DNA from: Dipteris shenzhenensis
Lineage: Eukaryota > Polypodiophyta > Polypodiopsida > Gleicheniales
Assembly (NCBI GenBank): GCA_047967505.1
Contig: CM106538.1
DNA: 64,000 nucleotides
Strand: one strand, 5' to 3'
Part shown: in pieces, positions 46,558-58,242 of the stretch
Layout of the letters: every line of letters begins with the position of its first letter
Numbering within the stretch: the first letter of the stretch is position 1
Program-made: the position numbers and the translations under genes
The notes under the pieces: model-generated
The model's database searches: none
Told to the model about the DNA's origin: nothing
The model's input: only the letters and a program-made list of their open reading frames with translations

Positions 46558-48204
46558 GTGAAGCCAAATAATATGTCTGATGATGATTGGGAAAGTGTTG
46601 ATGAATTGGCACGTTCCACAATTATGCTTTCTATTTCAGATGTGCTCTTGTTCAATGTTGAGAATGAGGACACTGCATGGGATATGTGGAGAAGGTTGGA
46701 AGATTTGTATGCTCAACAAAGTGCAGCAAGCAAGGTTTATTGGCTCAAGAAGCTCATGGATCTCAGGATGAAGGAGAGCATGACTATGAGTGTGCACCTA
46801 AATGAGTTTAACTCTATCATCAAGCAGTTAGCAAATCAGAAATTCAACATTGATGATGAGTTTAAAGCAACTGTCTTGCTTTGTACTCTTCCTGAGAGTT
46901 GGGATATTTTCAGGACAGCTTTGAGCAATTCAAATCCTATTCTTGTGTATGCAGATGTTGAGAGCCAGCTCCTCATGGAGGAGATGAATAGGAAGAATAA
47001 TACTTCAAGTAAGTCTTCCACTGCCCTTAACACAAGGGGAAGACCTCAGCATAGAGGTAATGACAGCCAAAGGAACAAATCCCGCAGTAAGTCACGTCCT
47101 AAGAAGGACATTGAGTGCTTTCATTGTGGAAAGAAGGGGCACATGAAGAAAGATTGCTTTAAGTGGAAAAAGGAGCAAAAGAAGGGCAGCAACAACAATC
47201 AGGATGCCAAAAATGATAAAGGCAAGCAACATGCAGAGAGCAGTAACAGTGGTGTGAAGTTTGAAGAGATAAATGCAGTCACTCATGAGAGTGAGGATGA
47301 CATTCTTTTTGTTTCATCACTTGATGCACATGCTTTGATCACTGATGATGATAGTGATATGACCACTTGGATCATTGATTCGGGTGCTTCTTTCCATGTG
47401 ACACCACACAGGGAGTGGTTTTGCTCATATAATGGTGGTTCACAGGGTGTTGTGCATCTTGGAAACAATTATGCATGCTCTATTGAAGGGATTGGAGATG
47501 TGAAACTTGTATTTGCTGATGGCACACATTTTATGCTACATGATGTTAGGCATGTGCCAAAGCTTAAAAAGAACTTGGTTAGTACTGGTCAATTGGATGA
47601 TCAAGGCTACTACACTGTGTTTGGTGATAGTAGGTGGAAGATAACCAAGGGAGCCAGAGTCATTGCAAAGGGGTATAAGTGTGATACTTTGTATGCTTTG
47701 CATGTTTCTGATGTAAAGAATCATGTGGTTGCCGTAACTGAGGTGCCAAAGGTTTCATTGTGGCATGGCCGGTTAGGACACATGAGTGTTAAAGGAATGC
47801 AAGCACTGTCTCAATTGGGTTATTTACCGTCTCTGAAATTTTCAGAATTTAAGCATTGTGAGCATTGCATTTTTTGTAAGCATTCACAGTCACCACATAA
47901 AGTGACATTGCAACAAAGATTGACACCCTTAGATTTGGTACATAGTGATGTATGTCAAATGCCTCAGTTGTCTATGGGTGGTCATGAATACTTTGTTACA
48001 TTTATAGATGATGCCACAAGGAAAGTGTGGGTCTATTTCATCAAGAGGAAGGATGAAGTTTTTAATGCATTTCAAAAGTTTGTTGCCTTGGTTGAAAATC
48101 AGACAGGCAAGAAGTTGAAATGCTTACGCTCTGATAATGGAGGAGAATATGTCTCCAAAATATTTCAGGAATTTTGTGACAAAAAGGGGATAAAGAGGGA
48201 ATGA
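46558..48204 (+). pseudogene. copia D gag, protease and integrase (N-terminal part)
   Basis: The frame is already open at its left edge; the first codon is GTG and not a real start, as gag lacks its N-terminus. A gag helical region (ARSTIMLSISDVLL) is followed by an intact CCHC knuckle CFHCGKKGHMKKDC (about 47116-47157), a protease with intact IIDSGAS (near 47377), the integrase zinc domain (WHGRLGH, CEHCIFCKH), and the core with HSDV and RSDNGGEY. It ends at a TGA (48202-48204) where the usual tract between the core and the NGVAER word is missing, so the stop comes from a small deletion. Confidence 0.9.
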
Positions 48205-50502
48205 ATGGAGTTGCAGAGCGAACAAATCGGACTATTCCGTAGTATGCTGTCTCATGCTGCCTTACCCTATGGTTTTTGGGCAGAGGCTGTTCAAACAGCC
48301 ATTCATGTCATCAATAGGTCACCGAATATGCGGTTGGATGGTAAAGTACCTGAGGAACAGTGGTATGGCAAGCCACCCTCATATAAACACTTGAGAGTGT
48401 TTGGCTGTCATGCGTATGTGCACGTACGAAAAGATCAGCGCAACAAACTCCAACCAATGTCAAATAGATGCATCTTTATTGGATATGGTGATAGTGGTGA
48501 AATGGGGTATAGATTGTGGGATCCCGTTGGAAGGAAGATTATACGCAGCAATGACGTGATTTTTCATGAGGAAAGCATGCACAGGCAGCCCTCACAAAAA
48601 TCAGAAAATAAGAAGGTTGTCTTTGAAGAAATCATTGTGAATAGACAGCAAAATATGCCCAATAATATGCAGCAAGGTGCTGCTGCAAATGTCCCTAATG
48701 CACAGGGAATAGAGGCTGAGAATCAGCCTAATCAAATTGCCTTTGATATGCCACAGATAGAGCCACACCTTGGTGATGTAGCACAGCCAGAAGAGGTGGT
48801 ACAACCACATAATATGGCTGATATGCAGGCTGAACAGCCAGCCAATCAAGATGTTTGGGTAAGGAGATCCACCAGAGTATCCAAACCTCCTGATAGGTTT
48901 GTTCCAGGACAGAACTATGTGGCTGATTTTGTCATGTTGACAGACTGTGGTGAGCCTTCATGCTATCTGGAAGCAATGAGAAGGCATGATAAGAGAAAGT
49001 GGGAGAAGGCCATGCATTCAGAAATGGATTCTCTTATCAAAAATAAGACATGGGATTTGGTGAAACTACCAACTGGAAAGAATGCCTTACCATGCAAATG
49101 GGTCTATAAGATCAAGGTCACTCCTAATGCTGAGAACAAATACAAGGCAAGATTGGTTGCCAAGGGGTTCAAGCAACAGAAGGGCATTGACTTTGATGAA
49201 ATCTTTTCCCCTGTGGTGAAAATGACAACATTGAGGGCTGTTTTGGCATTGGTTGCACATGAGAACATGGACTTGTGTCAGATGGATGTCAAAACTGCGT
49301 TTCTTCATGGTGATCTTCATGAGGAAATTTTTATGGTACAGCCAGAAGGGTTTGTCAGTGAAGGCAAAGAAAAGTTGGTATGCAACCTGAAAAAGAGCTT
49401 ATATGGGTTGAAGCAGGCTCCAAGGGAGTGGTACTTCAAATTCCATACTTTCATGCAATCTCAGGGGTTTAGGAGAAGTGATGTTGATCACTGTCTCTAT
49501 ACCAAGAAAGCAAAGGATGGTAGCCTTATTTTGCTCATCATTTATGTTGATGACATGCTTATTGCAGGCAAATCTCGGTATGAGATTGATGCACTGAAAA
49601 TGGGATTGCATAAGACCTTTGATATGAAGGATCTTGGTGATGCAAATCACATCTTAGGGCTGCATATCATACGGGACAGAAATCAGAAATTGCTCTATTT
49701 GTCTCAGAAGGAATACATTGGCAAGGTTTTGCAGCGTTTCAATATGGAGGGAGGAAAGATTCTTAATACTCCATTACCTCCATATGTGAAACTCAGTCAA
49801 AAAGACAGCCCACAGTCAGATGATGAGAGGGCTGAAATGGCCAAGACTCCTTATGCATCCGCGGTTGGTAGTCTCATGTATGCAATGGTGGCTACACGTC
49901 CAGATATTGCCTTTGCAGTGGGAGTTGTCAGTAGATACATGGCAACACCTGGCAAGAAGCATTGGGAAGCCGTGAAAGCTATCATGAGATATCTTAAAGG
50001 CACAATGCATGTGTGCATTTGCTTTGGGAAGAAAGACTTGGTTCTTCATGGGTTCACAGACTCAGATTTTGCAGGATGTGTAGACCAAAGAAAGTCTACT
50101 ACAGGATATGTTTTCACCTTAGGTGGTGGTGCTATTTCATGGATTACTCGGCTGCAAAAATGCATTGCTTTATCTACCACAGAGGCAGAATATGTTGCAG
50201 CCACAGAGGCGTGCAAAGAATCCATATGGTTATCTCGTCTAGTGGGAGATATTGGTTTATCAGGAGAGGTTCCTATTTTGCATTGTGATAGTCAGAGTGC
50301 TATTCAGCTAGCACGGAATCCTGTGTTTCATGCCAAAACGAAACACATTTAGGTGAAATATCATTTTATCAGACATGTACTTGAGGATAAGCGCATTCGG
50401 CTTGTCAAAGTGCACACTCATGACAATTCTGCAGATCTTTTGACCAAGAGTCTTAACCCGCAACTCTTTGCACATTGCAGAGTACAGATGGGTGTTGGCT
50501 GA
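48205..50502 (+). pseudogene. copia D integrase C-terminus, RT and RNase H
   Basis: The bases around 48203-48235 encode NGVAERTNRT in a frame one off from the long ORF, and the frame is restored near 48240, so two small deletions have scrambled the third catalytic residue region of integrase. Downstream is clean: the WAEAVQTAIHVINRSP word, the RT block with QMDVKTAFLHGDL, YVDD at 49542-49553, and RNase H with TDSDFAGC and the STTEAEYVA word. A single TAG at 50350-50352 replaces the Glu expected in KHIE; the frame then continues to TGA at 50500-50502. Confidence 0.9.
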
Positions 50503-50594
50503 GTTTCTCATGTTGAGATTCTCTTGTATTTTGTGTATATGTTTTTATGTACACTTCTTCCCCTTTTTGGGCACATTGCCTTTAAGTGGGAGAT

Positions 50595-50786
50595 TGTTGG
50601 GGATAAAGGCACAATGTGCTATCCCTTGTATACGTGGTACTTATAATGCCACATCATCACCTTATCTATTCTTTGTATAAAAGGCAATAAGGGAAGTCAC
50701 ACAACAGATTTTTTGCTTCCCACAAAACTTGTGCTCTCTCCTTCCACTCTCCCTCTCCCTCTTGCTTCCGCTCCTTGTTCCCATCA
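50595..50786 (+). repeat. 3' LTR of copia D (192 bp)
   Basis: Starts TGTTGGGG after the purine tract AAGTGGGAGA and ends in CA. TATA box TATAAAA at 50676-50682. The right end is set where similarity to LINE copy 2 resumes (CTCTGCCGCTCTCGAT, 50790). Confidence 0.8.
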
Positions 50787-53057
50787 TGCTCTGCCGCTCT
50801 CGATACGAAGTCTATGTGAAGAGACCCGAAACTGCCCAATAAAGATGCTCAGTGAGTGGGATAAGTAGATCTGTGTGTATCCTGGGGGGTCAATGAAACC
50901 CTCCTATGTGATATGTAAACAGTGATCTCTGTAGAAGCTAAGCTTCACTGGGAGTTCACTCGGGCCCCACTAGGTCCGAAATGTGTGTAGCTGTAAGAGA
51001 TTCTCACGAATAACCTGGTTGATCTTGTGTGATAGGAGGGGAGAAAACGGAGCATCCATACTGCACTGGAAGGGAGGTAGTCTATCCATGTGGAGCCTGA
51101 GTCGCTCAAACCATCTTATATCTGTGCATACCAACACCTATGATCCCCTCCTACTGCAAGTGCCATAGAAGAGGACAGTGCTAGCCATGGTAGCTTGCTA
51201 CGCCCAGAGGTGTAATCCCCATACTCCCTAACTCGGTACAAATACGTGATGACCTGAAATGCAGCCTCTAGCTATAATGGGGGTGACCCAAACTCAGCCT
51301 GAACGATCTGGTGAGAAATGGATGGCTTACCACGAATCATCTGTGATAACATGAGAACCTAAAGCCGCTCCACATGGGCCCACTCTGTATCCGACAAGTC
51401 TAGCCCCCAACATGGGCTGCTGTACACCCCCGCTGGATGGACCAAGGAGTCAAAAAGCAACTCCTTGGTCCGTAGATCTTAAAAGTGCGAGTGGAAGCAT
51501 TGCCTCTCTAGTCTGGCCAATGAAGCATATCCTTTGTCCATGTGTGCCTGCATCACGGGTCTCATAGTGAAGATGGGTCCGGAAAGACAACCCCAAGATA
51601 AGTGTATGATGAAACTATCTCAACAGGTGACCCATCAAATGTGAACTGCTCCTAGTGCATGACGGCTCGAGATGTATTGAACATTATAACCTTGGTTTTA
51701 CCCAGGTTGACCTTCAAATCATGAGACTCACAAAAGGACTGTAGTGCGTCAAGGTGTCTCTGGAACCCCTCTGTTGAGGAAGACAAAAGAGCCACGTCAT
51801 TTGCGTAAAGCAATATCCGAATTAGCATGCCCGCAAGAGAGCAACAAACCCCTCCCTGTGTTTGCATCACTGTCTCAAGCTCGTCAATATAGAGGCTAAA
51901 CAAGGTAGGTGATAATGGACACCCTTGTTTGACCCCAATAGTACTCATGATCTCATCTGTCCATCCTAATTCTGCCTAGACTTTGCCTGAAACTCTCTCG
52001 TAAAGTGCCATGACAGCCCAAATGATCTCCTAGTTATAACCCAAATCTTGTAGGCACTATATGAGGCAGGCTCTCGGAACCATGTCAAATGCCTTGCGAA
52101 AATCGACAAAGCAACAATAAACCCTCTGCTTCCGTGACCTCGCCTCCTCGATGATACATCTGAGCATGAGAATGTGGTCCATGGTTCCATGATCACGCCG
52201 GAATCCAGCCTATCCTACTGCTGTAAGTCCTCGACACTCTGCAAGTTTGCTAACCTCGGAGTCAAGTACTGATGCATAAATCTTGGACATGACATGTCCA
52301 ATCATAATGGTCTTGTAGTTCTCCGGGTTCATGGGATCAGAGGCCTTGTGGATGGGTGAGATAGTATTAATGGTCCAAGTGCATGGAAACCCCAAACAAA
52401 CAGCTTCATTAAAGAGCTTTGCTAAGATCGGGGCTAGGAGGTTAATCCCATATGCAATGAACTCAGTGCATAGTCCCTCATGATCCTTCGCTCGGCCATT
52501 ATGAAGTTTCATTACGGTATCATTTACCCCCTCTCTAGTGAAGAGGGTACAGGATGTGGGACGTGGCATATGTGAGAGGTTAGGAACTGGTTGATTTGGG
52601 ATGTCATAAAGTGTGCGTGCATAATCATACCAGACCTGAGTGTCAGTGAGTAGTGAGGGGGACCGTCCCTCTAGAAATCTCCGCCAAAAGTCCTTAGAGT
52701 TGTTACTAAACAAAATGTTCAGTAGCTCCTTCTTGTTCCAGCGAACGAAGTCTAGTATCTTTCTACATACCAGTCGACGATACTTGCGTGGCGTTTCTGG
52801 TTTGCTCAGAAGACTGTTTTTGGTTTCGAATCTAAGCTGATGATGTAAAGCCGTACACTCATCATCGTACAAAGGGTTGGTAGCTGGCGACAGCCGTGAG
52901 GGCAGAAGCGTGAGACACAGCACCAATCTCGAGGTGAGCAAATAGTTAGCGGCAGTCCTGAGGGCAGCAGCTCCAAGGCGAAAAGAATGGCTGCAGAATG
53001 GAACAGAATAGCGGGAAGTCTAGAGCACAAATAATGGCGCCAATGGTCGATGTAGCA
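50787..53057 (-). mobile_element. LINE (non-LTR retrotransposon) copy 1, truncated at both ends
   Basis: Minus-strand RT-type coding, similar to LINE copy 2 (55143-57400) over the shared part. The endonuclease domain is absent, so it is 5'-truncated near 53057. Its 3' portion stops at copia D (50786), losing the last 800 bp or so seen in copy 2. Confidence 0.85.
51652..52941 (-). pseudogene. LINE copy 1 reverse transcriptase remnant
   Basis: The 52941-52210 frame has the pre-RT word NPLYDDECTALHHQLR and RT blocks ISPIHKASDPMNPENYK. Frameshifts and stops follow, with VDFRKAFD and ALYERV words recoverable, then 51948-51652 has GVKQGCPLSPTLFSLYIDEL. The catalytic box reads YAND instead of YADD, so the first catalytic Asp is lost. 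The order and the words are typical of L1-like LINE RT domains. Downstream (51180-50790) the C-terminal region is present but broken. Confidence 0.85.
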
Positions 53058-53063
53058 GTGCAA

Positions 53064-53297
53064 TGGAAAGAAGATCAGGTCATTTTCACGTGGGCAACAA
53101 ACCAAGCTCCATAGCTTTTGAAGGTGAGGCTAAGGTAGGAGAAGAGAACAAGATGGGTAGAAAGAAGCATAGTGGCAAGATGAGAACAAGCACAGTGGAA
53201 AGAAGATCAAGTCCTTTTCACGTGGGCAACAAACCAAGCTCCATAGCTTTTGAAGGTGAGGCTAAGGTAGGAGAAGAGAACAAGATGGGTAGAAAGG
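53064..53297. repeat. 132-bp tandem repeat, 1.8 copies
   Basis: TGGAAAGAAGATCA at 53064 and 53196, each followed by the same GGGCAACAAACCAAGCTCC context. The plus-strand ORF over it repeats itself and is an artefact. Confidence 0.85.
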
Positions 53298-53397
53298 AGG
53301 GGAAGGGAGCTCAATCATGAAGGAGAGGATGGCTTCCATTTGCGGGCTTCCCTCATCCTCTAGATTGAGCATGGAGAAGGGAAAGGTAGAAATGGAG

Positions 53398-53409
53398 GCT
53401 CTGATACCA
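53398..53409 (-). other. Primer-binding site of a minus-strand LTR element
   Basis: Plus-strand GCTCTGATACCA, then CA, then the LTR, exactly as in the small element at 33937. Confidence 0.85.
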
Positions 53410-53411
53410 CA

Positions 53412-53424
53412 TGAAGGCACATGG

Positions 53425-53460
<36 letters not shown>

Positions 53461-53745
53461 AGGGTAGGGAGAGAGATAATGATACTCAAATAGAGACATC
53501 ATGAAATGGAAATGAAATAGCAAGAGCAATGAAAAAAATGAAAGTACTCACATGTAGACCAAAGAGCTTGTACCTTGAGACTTGATTGATTTGACACTAG
53601 ACAAGTACAACTCTTATATAGAGCACACACACACATATGAACACCAATGCATATGGGATAACTCCCAATGTGACCCGGGACACACTAGACTAGAACTCAC
53701 ACTAGAACACACCAAACCGACTCATCTTGACTCCATTTCCTAACA
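53412..53745 (-). repeat. Probable LTR (minus strand), single copy
   Basis: Bounded by TG at 53412 and CA at 53745 (read on plus), next to the primer site. On the minus strand it starts TGTTAGGAAATGG and has a TATA-like CTATATAAG near 53620. It includes a (GA)n run at 53427-53458. It abuts the truncated gypsy gag at its right, so it appears to have inserted there. Confidence 0.65.
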
Positions 53746-53749
53746 ATCT

Positions 53750-54037
53750 GCTGGTCAAGCTGTTGTCCCATCTGGGCAAGAGCCGTATCCATTGCCATGG
53801 TAAGCTGCTGGCTAAACTCCTGTCCATCTGGCGGAAAGCACCCTAGAGCATAGAAGCAAGGGTATCCAAAAACTGTGTCTGCGCTGCCTACGCTTCTCGA
53901 GATGCAGGAGAGAGAGGCTGAGTTATAGGGATCTCTGTACCACCAGTGGATGCACCCACTGTGAAAGGCAATTGCTCATGCTGAGCATCCTCATCACTAT
54001 CATGCAATGTATCTCGAGGAGCACGCTTGGGTGGCAT
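53750..54037 (-). pseudogene. Gypsy-like gag N-terminus (minus strand), truncated
   Basis: ATG at 54037 opens MPPKRAPRDTLHDSDEDAQH, followed by a Pro/Thr-rich stretch, a TAG at 53888-53890, then a readable QTQFLDTLASML, another stop and GAFRQMD. This layout resembles the start of plant Ty3/gypsy gag. A primer site for the same strand lies about 1 kb to the right (55075-55086), giving a leader of typical length. Truncated at the 53412-53745 LTR. Gypsy assignment is likely but rests on style, not on a catalytic motif. Confidence 0.6.
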
Positions 54038-54109
54038 GGTGGCTGTCCGGGAGAGAGAAGCTTGAATGCAAGCAAGGAGATGAAATGGACTCGGAGAAAG
54101 AGACAGCAA

Positions 54110-55074
54110 AAAACTGCTGTAATGAGTACATGATAGAGTGTGTAGAACCTCTTAAAAAGGGCCGATGGCAAAGCTCGAGAAGATAACGATGAAGAGGCTA
54201 CAAAATGAAGTCAAAATGGCTCCAAACGGAGCTGTGAAAGGTCCCTAGAAGAGGTTGGAAATTTGGACTTTTTGCCCTAAGACTCCTAGGATTGCTAAGA
54301 CGCTTAGGACGTTGAGTTAGTTAACCTAACCTAACCACACCACCATTTAGACTAACCCTAGTTAGCTTAACCTAACCTAACCACACCACCATTTAGACTA
54401 ACCCTAGTTAGCTTAACCTCACTAACCTAGCCAACTCCAACTAACTAACCCTAACTGACTAAACCAAACCTAACTAACTAGACCTAACCAAACCTACTAA
54501 CCCCAATTAAAATACCCAAGCTTTTGATTGGCACCTAAGCTAAGGTGTTTGCAAAGGACAGGCGACGGCGATGGCGACGAGGTGAAATTTTAGCACAGGT
54601 GACGGCGGCGCCATGGCGAGGTGTGGACTTCCAGCATTCGGCGGGTGACGGGTGATTGCAGAGAGCCCGGTCAGGCCTCGATGGCTGAGGCAGGCAGCAA
54701 GTCAGAGGCGTCGAAGTGTGTCGTGTGTCCTTCGGATGCATCGAAGTGCCAGTCATGCAGACAAACCCAAGGTGCGCCAGGACTATCGAGTCGAGCAGGT
54801 GCTGACGGGTCTCTAGCAGGTCGTAGGTTAGGATCACGGGTCGAGCAGGGCATGGCCGTTAGTGAGTGGTTTTGTGAGCAGAAGTGGTTCAGGATCTTTG
54901 GTGGCAGTGGTAGCGTATTCTATCCTTAGATTGACTTGGATAGAAACATGACTCTCGTTTTGCCTTTGTGAAGCTGGCCCAAGTGGGAGACGTACTTTGG
55001 TTGTTTGTTGTCTACATTCAGCTTGCGACTCGAAGTGAAGGTGAGGGGGAGGAAGCAAAGGTGCCAGAGTCAGA
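54110..55074 (-). other. Leader of the minus-strand gypsy-like element
   Basis: Lies between the gag ATG and the primer site. No coding. Contains the CTAACC-rich repeat listed next and a GC-rich stretch at 54540-54860. Confidence 0.5.
54318..54500. repeat. CTAACC-rich repeat with 46-bp tandem duplication
   Basis: CCTAACCTAACCACACCACC at 54325 and 54371, then degenerate CTAACCCTAA words. It resembles telomeric repeat (CCCTAAA) but is irregular and lies inside a retroelement leader. Confidence 0.75.
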
Positions 55075-55140
55075 GCTCTGATACCAATGTAGAAAAGGGG
55101 TAAGGCAGATTTGAAGGAAGGGGGATATAATAACAGAAGG
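55075..55140 (-). repeat. Primer-binding site and LTR stub of the gypsy-like element
   Basis: Primer site GCTCTGATACCA at 55075-55086 on plus, then the LTR edge TGTAGAAAAGG at 55088. The LTR is cut after about 50 bp by LINE copy 2. Confidence 0.7.
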
Positions 55141-55142
55141 GA

Positions 55143-57400
55143 GAGAAAGAAAGAAAGAAAGAAAGTTTATTAGAGTCTTCGAAAGACCGATGGGTCTATG
55201 AGACTGCGAAAATCCTGATACAACAAGCTATGGTAGTGGAGCTACTAAACGAGCATCCATACCAATGCAAAATGCAAAAATACAGAATGGCAGTACTAAG
55301 TCCTAAGTACAACATAGTCATGTCGATGGTCGACTATATATCAATCTCAGCATCATCATCATCATCATCGACAGCAGCAAGATATCAGGATGGATGAGAC
55401 AGTGGAGGCATGAAGTCGGCAATAGAGTGTTGTCGGCCACTCAGAGATGCGGTCCTGGCACGTCTCTTGGTCGTAGCTCTGCGTCTGACCAGGGCTACTG
55501 TGACCCCCGTCGGTCGGGCTCCGACTCTAAACAAGGAGGGGATGTCCCCAAGTGTGATCTGTGTGTCGACCCTCTGTCTGAGCTGTCAGGTCACAGGCTT
55601 CGGGTCACAGTCATGTCGAGGCCTCGTCTCGTGGGGGTCCATGTGATCTAGCTGAAAGAACTCCATGATAGAGCTTTGAGAGGGATCAGCTGAGGAAGAA
55701 GTCTGCACCTATCTCCGTGCTCGGAGTATCCTCTTGCAGTGTCTAAGTGCCTCATGAATGAAACCTGCCAAACACCGCTAGTCTGGGTAGGAGAGGAAAC
55801 AGGCCAAAATCCCATAACTATCCCTAAAGAGACAGTGGAAATGCCCTTGGATCTCATAGTACACAGGACACCTGAAGATGAAATGCTACTCTGTCTCAAC
55901 CTCCTGCATGTCACACAGTGTGCATATGGGCCTCTCCCTAGGTAGTTGCTCTCCTCTGCCGCTCTCGATGCGAAGTCTGTGTGAAGAGACCCGGAACTGC
56001 CAACGAGAGATCCTCAGCGAGTGGGGTAGGTGAATCTGTGTGTATCCTGGTGGGTCAATGAAACCCTCCACTGTGATATGTAAGAAGTGATCTCTGTAGA
56101 AGCTAAGCTTCACTGGGAGTTCACTTGGTCCCAACCAGGTCCGAAATGTGTGTAGCTGTAGTAGATCCTCACGGATAACCTGGTTGACCTCGTGTGATAG
56201 GAGGGGAGAAAACGGAGCATCCATGTTGTACTAGAAGGGAGGTAGTCTATCCATGTGGAGCCCCAGTCGCTCAAACCATCTCTTTGTACATGCATACTAG
56301 CACCTCTGGTCTCCTCCTGCTGCAAGTGCCATAGAAGAGGATAGAGCTATCCATGGTACCCTACTACGCCCCGTGGTGTAATCCCCATATTCCCTAACTC
56401 AGTACAGATACGTGATGAGCTGAAATGCAGCATCTAGCTGTAAAGGGGGTGACCCAAACTCAGCCTGAATGATCTGGTGAGGAACGGATGGCTTACCACG
56501 AATCATCCGTGATAACATGAGAACCTGTAGCCACTCCACACGGGCCCACTCTGTATCCGACAAGTCTGGCCCCCAACAAGGGCTGCCGTACATCCCCATT
56601 GGGCAAACCAAGGAGTCAAAAAGCAACCCCTTGGTGCGTGGATCCTGAAAGTGCGAGCGGAAGCACTGCCTCTCTAGTCTGGCCAATGAAGCATACCCTC
56701 TGCTCAAGCGTGCTTGCATCGCAGGTCTCATAGTAAAGCTGGGTCCGGAGAAGATAACCCCAAGATAAGTGTATGATGAAACTATCTCAATAGGTGACCC
56801 CTCAAATGTGAACTGCTCGTGACGCATGATGGCTCGAGATGTATTGAAGATCATGACCTTGGTTTTACCTAGGTTGACCTTCAAATCATGAGACTCACAA
56901 AAGGACTATAGTGCGTCTAGGTGTCTCTAAAGCCCCTCTGCTGAGGAAGACAAGAGAGCCACGTTATCTGCAAAGAGCAATATCTGGATCAGCGTACCCG
57001 TAAGTGAGCAACCTACACCCCCCTATGTCTGCATGACTGTCTCAAGCTCGTCAATGTAGAGGGCCAAACAAGGTAGGCGACAAAGGGCACCCTTGATTGA
57101 CTCCGATGGTGCTCATGATCTCGTCTGTCCACCCGGATCCTGCTCGAACTCTGCCTAAAACTCTCTCGTAAAGTGCCATGACAGCCCAAATGATCTCCTG
57201 GTCATAACCCAAGTTCTGTAGGTGCCGTATGAGGCGGGCTCTCGAAACTGTGTCAAATGCCTTGCGGAAATCCACAAATTAACAATAAACCCTCTGCTTC
57301 CATGACCTCGCCTCCTCGATGATACATCTGAGCGTGAGAATGTGGTCCATAATTCCATGATCACGCCGGAATCAGGCATGTCCTGCTCCTGTAAGTCCTC
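55143..57400 (-). mobile_element. LINE copy 2, 5'-truncated, 3' end present
   Basis: Same family as LINE copy 1. On the minus strand it ends with AATAAA followed by (CTTT)n at about 55143-55170, a typical LINE 3' tail. Its 5' end is cut at 57400, in the middle of RT, where gypsy integrase sequence begins. Confidence 0.87.
55648..57275 (-). pseudogene. LINE copy 2 RT and C-terminal zinc-finger remnant
   Basis: Reading leftward: MDFRKAFDTVSRARLIRHL, GVNQGCPLSPTLF (57275-57051), then an RT box reading FADN (second catalytic Asp lost) near 56970. Next is LKVNLGKTKVMIF and a clean 161-residue frame (56884-56399). The C-terminal region 56224-55648 contains CTLCDMQEVETE, a stop, then HFIFRCPVYYE, which matches the CCHC zinc-binding region found after RT in many plant LINEs. 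Several frameshifts separate these parts. The lesions differ from those of copy 1. Confidence 0.85.
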
Positions 57401-58205
57401 TTCATACCCACTAAGACCCGATATTCAGCATCACAACCTACAGGTTGCTTGGCAATTTATTGAGCATGTTTTTAAGCATCATGGCCTCCCTCTGGAAATT
57501 GTAAGATGCAAAATTTATGGGTCACTTTTGGCAGGAGTTATTCACAACAGTGGATATTCTCCTCACACGTAGCACTACTTACCACCCTGAGACGGATGGA
57601 CAGTTAGAAAGGGTGAACAAATGGGTGGAGGAATACTTGAGGCACGTTTGTCATGATACACAGAAATCTTGGGATGAGTGGTTGGCTCTTGCTGAATTTT
57701 CTTATAATAGTACCAAACACCTTTCTATTGGCATGAGCCCTTTTGAAGCAATGTATGAATGCAAGGTTGGGATGCCGCCTTTTATTTCAGAGATGGCTGT
57801 GAAAAATCAGCAAGACTTGGAAAGAATGGATGCCCTTCTGCAATTGGCTAAGAAGAATATGCAGGATGCCCAAGCCAAGCAGAAGAAGTATGCGGATGAA
57901 CGCAAGAGGTATCCGTCTTTTGAAGAAGGAGATTATGTGCATTTATGCCTCCATAAGAACCGTTATGCCTCGCTGAAAGGTGACACCAACACGAATCTTG
58001 ATGTATTACAATCCCTACAAGATCATCCGCAAAGTTGGAGAGGTTGCATATCAGTTGGAGCTCCCGAGTATCTCCAAGATTCATAATGTTTTGCATGTTT
58101 CCTTGCTAAAGACGCATGTAGGACATGTCCAAGTTCTTCCTGAGCTACCACCTATGGATGTAGGAAGTATATCAATAATATGTACTCCCTCATGGGGAGA
58201 TAATC
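57401..58205 (+). pseudogene. Ty3/gypsy integrase fragment (E)
   Basis: Starts abruptly at the LINE junction, in the integrase core: VAWQFIEHVFKHHGLPLEIV, then after a frameshift FMGHFWQELFTTV, TTYHPETDGQLERVNK and LAEFSYNSTKHLSIGMSPFE (57517-57800). The catalytic Glu of the QLERVNK word is present. The C-terminal region continues with KYADERKRYPSFEEGDYVHL and, after another frameshift, ISKIHNVLHVSLLKTHVG, ending about 58205. RT, RNase H and gag are absent. This is a different family from gypsy C. Confidence 0.87.
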
Positions 58206-58242
58206 AACTCTAACGTTGATGGAGGGGATAAAATAAACGACA

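Larger units (their letters stand above)
46535..50786 (+). mobile_element. Ty1/copia element D, 5'-truncated, well preserved interior
   Basis: Lacks its 5' LTR, primer site and the first part of gag. Two long frames, 46558-48204 and 48205-50352, carry gag to RNase H in copia order. A 192-bp 3' LTR follows. This is the best preserved autonomous-type element in the window and belongs to a different family from copia A/B. Confidence 0.92.

Noticed and set aside
53064-53320. Lys/Gly-rich plus-strand ORF
   Set aside because: Arises from the 132-bp tandem repeat and repeats itself exactly; no coding evidence.
54318-54500. Chromosome end or true telomere
   Set aside because: The repeats are short, irregular and flanked by retroelement sequence on both sides.
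55394-55651. Plus-strand ORFs over the LINE copy 2 3' region
   Set aside because: Antisense to the LINE; no motif and two overlapping frames.
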